This document shows, piece by piece, positions 42,419 to 44,799 of a stretch of 44,799 nt of DNA. Each line of letters begins with the position of its first letter. Position 1 is the first letter of the stretch. A model generated the notes under the pieces. That model was not told where the DNA came from. It made no database searches and saw only the letters and a list, made by a program, of their open reading frames with translations. This DNA is from JAEUNJ01 sp052035955 (GTDB taxonomy: Bacteria > Pseudomonadota > Gammaproteobacteria > Burkholderiales > Rhodocyclaceae). The translations under genes were made by a program, and so were the position numbers. The stretch is taken from NCBI GenBank assembly GCA_052035955.1, contig JBPOHD010000004.1:1-44799 (forward strand), written 5' to 3'.

Positions 42419-44409
42419 CCGACAGGACCACCGCCGCGCGGCGCACCGTCCGCCGGAATCCGTGGGGCCCCATCGCCTACGGGGCCGTGTTCACCCTCCT
42501 CGTGCCCATGCTGGCGGCCGCCTGGGCCTGGCGCCTCGACCGGGTCGGCCCGGCGCTCTGGCCCCTGCCGCTGGCCGCGCCGGCCGGTGCCTTCCTGCTC
42601 TCGGCGGGGTTGCTCCTCCTCGTGGCCGGCATGGCCGCCCTGGGGCGACGGGGCGGCGGCCTGCCCATGAACGCCTATCCGCCCCCACGCCTGGTCACCG
42701 CCGCGGTCTATGGCTTCGTCGCCCACCCCATCTACGCCGGCTTCGTGGCGGCCGTCGCCGGCACCTCGGTGCTGGCCGGATCGCCGGCCGGCTTCTGGAT
42801 CGTCGTCCCCCTCGTCGCCCTGGCTGCCGCGGCCCTGGTGGCAGGCTACGAGGAACCGGCCCTGCGCCGTCGATTCCCCGCCGCCGCCCGGCGGTGGCCC
42901 CTGCTCGGATTGCCACCGGCGGACGACCTGCCGGTGCCCCTTTGGCGCCGCTGGGGAGCCGCCGCCCTGGCCCTCGCCCCCTGGGCCCTCGCCTACGCCC
43001 TGCTCTCGGCGATGCCGGAGCCCGCGGGCGCCCGGGAGCTTCGCATGGCCGGGGACGAGGTGATTCCCCTGGTCGGCTGGACCGTATGGATCTACTCCGC
43101 CGCCTACCCGCTGGCCCTGGCCGCGCCGATGCTGATCGATCGACGGCGGGACCTCCGGCGCTTCGTGCTTTCCGCCTGGGGCATCACCCTGGCCGGCTAC
43201 GCGGCGATGCTGCTCCTCCCCGGCCGCGCGGCCCTGCTCCCGGTCCCGGCCACGGGCGCCACGGCCTGGCTGTTCTCGGCGAACCGCGCGCTCGATGCCG
43301 AATGGCTGGCCTGCCCCTCCTTCCACGCCGCCTGGAGCGTCCTCGCCGCCTGTGCCATCGCCGACCGCCGGCCGCGCCTGCGGTGGCCGGCGGCTGCCCT
43401 CGCCTTCCTCATCTGCGCCAGTTGCCTCGCCACCGGATCCCACGCCCTGGCCGACGTGGCGGCCGGAGCGCTGCTCGGCCTCGCGGCCTGGCACCAGGGC
43501 GCCCTGTGGCGCCGCATGGTCGGCGCCGCCGAACGCCTGGCCAACGCCTGGAATGCCGTTCAGGTCGGCCCCGTCCGCGTCATCGGCCACGCCCCGTGGT
43601 CGGCCCTGGCCGCCGCCGCCGGCATGCTGGTCGTGGTGCGGCTTTCCGGGCCGGAACGCATTCCGGTCGCCGCCGCGGTCTTCGCCGCCGGGCTCCTCGC
43701 GGCGGGCGCCTGGGGCCATGTCCTCGAAGGCGGCGGCCGGCTCTCCCGGCCCTTCGGCTACTACGGCTTCCTCTTCGGGGCCCTGGCGGCCCTCGCCGGC
43801 CTGGCCGCGCTCGACCCGGACGGCGCGGACGCTGCGCTGCGCCTGGCTGCGGCCTTCGCCGTCGCAGCGCCCCTCGCCCAGGCCCTGGGCCGCCTGCGCT
43901 GCCTGGTCCAGGGTTGCTGCCACGGGCGGCCGGTGCGGTCCGTTCCCGGCCTGCGCGTGATCCACCCCATGTCCCGGGTGACGGCCCTGGCCGGACTGCG
44001 CGGCGTCGCCATCCATCCGACCCAGCTCTACTCCCTGGTCGGCAACCTGGCCGTCTTCGCCGTCCTGGCGCGGCTGTGGGAGGCGGGCGTCCCGGCCAGC
44101 TTCGTCGGCGGCGCCTACCTGCTCCTCACCTCCCTGGCGCGCTTCGTGGAGGAGCAGTACCGGGGCGAGCCCCAGACCCCGGTCCGCTACGGCCTGGCGG
44201 TGTATCAATGGCTGGCCCTGGGGGTCTTCGTCGCCGGAATCCTGGTGACCATGCTGGCCGGACCAAGCGTCGCCGCCGCCGCGCCCCTGACCACCGGAGG
44301 GGTCCTGCTGGCCGGCGCCGCCGGACTGTGCGCAGCCCTGTTCATGAGCGTCGATTTTCCCGGGTCGCGGCACCGTTTCTCGCGTCTTACGGTCGGGTCG
44401 TCGGAATGA
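42409..44409 (+). CDS. ICMT/PEMT-like, PAP2-like and Lgt-like triple-domain membrane protein
   Basis: This 666-residue polytopic protein appears to join three lipid enzymes. Residues ~15-180 resemble isoprenylcysteine/phospholipid methyltransferases (NAYPPPRLVTAAVYGF, AHPIYAGF, YEEPALRRRFP), though the usual RHP/RNP arginine is Ala. Residues ~190-390 are PAP2-like: CPSFHAAW near 301 and S-x6-H-x3-D in SCLATGSHALADV near 340; the motif-3 Arg is replaced by Cys and motif 1 is unclear, as in Aur1-type enzymes. Residues ~395-666 resemble prolipoprotein diacylglyceryl transferase: GRLRCLVQGCCHGRP near 495, HPTQLY near 535 and RFVEEQYRG near 578. About 16-18 hydrophobic segments are present. GAGGAGG precedes the ATG at 42409; a second ATG at 42415 is possible. 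No frameshift is needed, so this is a genuine fusion. Confidence 0.82.
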   Translation: MDMTDRTTAARRTVRRNPWGPIAYGAVFTLLVPMLAAAWAWRLDRVGPALWPLPLAAPAGAFLLSAGLLLLVAGMAALGRRGGGLPMNAYPPPRLVTAAVYGFVAHPIYAGFVAAVAGTSVLAGSPAGFWIVVPLVALAAAALVAGYEEPALRRRFPAAARRWPLLGLPPADDLPVPLWRRWGAAALALAPWALAYALLSAMPEPAGARELRMAGDEVIPLVGWTVWIYSAAYPLALAAPMLIDRRRDLRRFVLSAWGITLAGYAAMLLLPGRAALLPVPATGATAWLFSANRALDAEWLACPSFHAAWSVLAACAIADRRPRLRWPAAALAFLICASCLATGSHALADVAAGALLGLAAWHQGALWRRMVGAAERLANAWNAVQVGPVRVIGHAPWSALAAAAGMLVVVRLSGPERIPVAAAVFAAGLLAAGAWGHVLEGGGRLSRPFGYYGFLFGALAALAGLAALDPDGADAALRLAAAFAVAAPLAQALGRLRCLVQGCCHGRPVRSVPGLRVIHPMSRVTALAGLRGVAIHPTQLYSLVGNLAVFAVLARLWEAGVPASFVGGAYLLLTSLARFVEEQYRGEPQTPVRYGLAVYQWLALGVFVAGILVTMLAGPSVAAAAPLTTGGVLLAGAAGLCAALFMSVDFPGSRHRFSRLTVGSSE

Positions 44410-44640
44410 GGGGAGGCCGGTGGCCGCCGACGATCGGGTCGCGAGCCGGCGCGGGATGTGGCGGCATGCCCGGGTTCGCCCACGCCCGCCGAAGTCCCGT
44501 TGCGTGCAGCGAATGCCGTGCCGCTACTGTCTGCGGCAGCGGGCCAGCGCGCCGAAAACGCCGGCACGGGCGGCCGGCCGCGCAAACCGAAAGCCATGCC
44601 GGCCTGATCTTCGTCGCGGGCCCCGACCGCCGTGCGGTTT
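44410..44640. other. intergenic stretch after the triple-domain gene
   Basis: I see no gene here. The open frames are shadows with Arg/Pro-rich translations, and there is no convincing terminator. Confidence 0.5.
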
Positions 44641-44665
44641 TGTAGGAGCGGCGGTCACGCCGCGA
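44641..44665. repeat. REP-like sequence (TGTAGGAGCGGC type)
   Basis: TGTAGGAGCGGCGGTCACGC starts this element. GCGGCG and CGCCGC form a hairpin around GTCA, the head-plus-stem layout of REP sequences that begin GTAGGAG in pseudomonads, xanthomonads and some betaproteobacteria. GC hairpins continue to 44690. Confidence 0.65.
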
Positions 44666-44701
44666 TGGGTTTATCGCGCCGCGTGCGGCGCTTGTATGTT
44701 G

Positions 44702-44756
44702 AGAAGCGGCAGGCGTAGAAAGAGCCTGTCGGGGCGGAGGGACAAACGGCGCTTCT
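44702..44756. repeat. inverted repeat near the window end
   Basis: AGAAGCG (44702-44708) is complementary to CGCTTCT (44750-44756), with an inner CAGGC/GCCTG pair. It could fold as a nested hairpin between the two REP-like heads. Confidence 0.35.
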
Positions 44757-44772
44757 GGCTAACCGCACAGAC

Positions 44773-44799
44773 TGTAGGAGAAGTCGTCCCGCCCTCACC
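44773..44799. repeat. second REP-like head, cut by the window edge
   Basis: TGTAGGAGAAGTCGTCCCGC repeats the TGTAGGAG head of the element at 44641 in the same orientation, but the following stem differs. The window ends here. Confidence 0.45.

Overview
The window looks like a chromosomal segment of a high-GC betaproteobacterium, most plausibly a Rhodocyclales-type or related environmental species. The evidence is the gene order mnmG-rsmG-parA-parB followed by atpI-B-E-F-H-A-G-D-C, the beta-type LivM-LivG fusion, and a large PAS/GGDEF/EAL sensor. The lineage is an inference from gene order and protein style. No rRNA or tRNA gene and no CRISPR array was seen.

Layout. (1) 0.2-5.1 kb, minus strand: a ~1640-residue c-di-GMP signalling protein with CBS pairs, five PAS domains, GAF, GGDEF, EAL and a C-terminal CZB-like zinc-binding domain. 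(2) 5.3-11.4 kb, plus strand: a hotdog thioesterase, a TSUP-family exporter, and a branched-chain amino acid (or related) ABC importer made of livK, livH, a livM-livG fusion and livF. A strong intercistronic terminator separates livK from the permease genes. (3) 11.4-15.8 kb: two inverted parS sites, then mnmG, rsmG, parA and parB, the usual origin-proximal block. (4) 15.9-22.95 kb: the complete F1Fo ATP synthase operon, closed by a clear terminator. (5) 23.0-24.9 kb: a membrane histidine kinase with a Tll0287-like c-heme sensor domain.

(6) 25.0-31.5 kb: a TetR repressor gene followed by a tripartite RND efflux system (adaptor, HAE1 pump, outer membrane factor). Three oddities stand out here: four tandem CAGTC units beside a palindrome at the tetR promoter, an eightfold Met-x-Gly tail on the adaptor, and an inverted-repeat element at the 5' end of the outer membrane factor gene that seems to supply part of its signal peptide. 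(7) 31.5-33.3 kb: a small hotdog thioesterase gene sandwiched between two related inverted-repeat elements, then an AEC-type permease. (8) 33.3-37.2 kb, minus strand: a 1286-residue RTX-type calcium-binding protein with repeated modules and an internal 108-bp tandem repeat. (9) 37.5-39.9 kb: a cytochrome c'-like protein facing a ferredoxin-NADP reductase-like flavoprotein and an unknown protein.

(10) 40.0-44.4 kb: the most unusual part. A divergent HTH regulator with two palindromes in its control region faces a tight three-gene set: a CREST/ceramidase-like membrane protein with all its metal-ligand motifs, an unknown possibly lipocalin-like protein, and a 666-residue membrane protein fusing an ICMT/PEMT-like domain, a PAP2-like domain and an Lgt-like domain. 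I read this as a candidate undescribed lipid- or lipoprotein-modifying system. The last ~390 bases carry REP-like sequence and no gene I can support.
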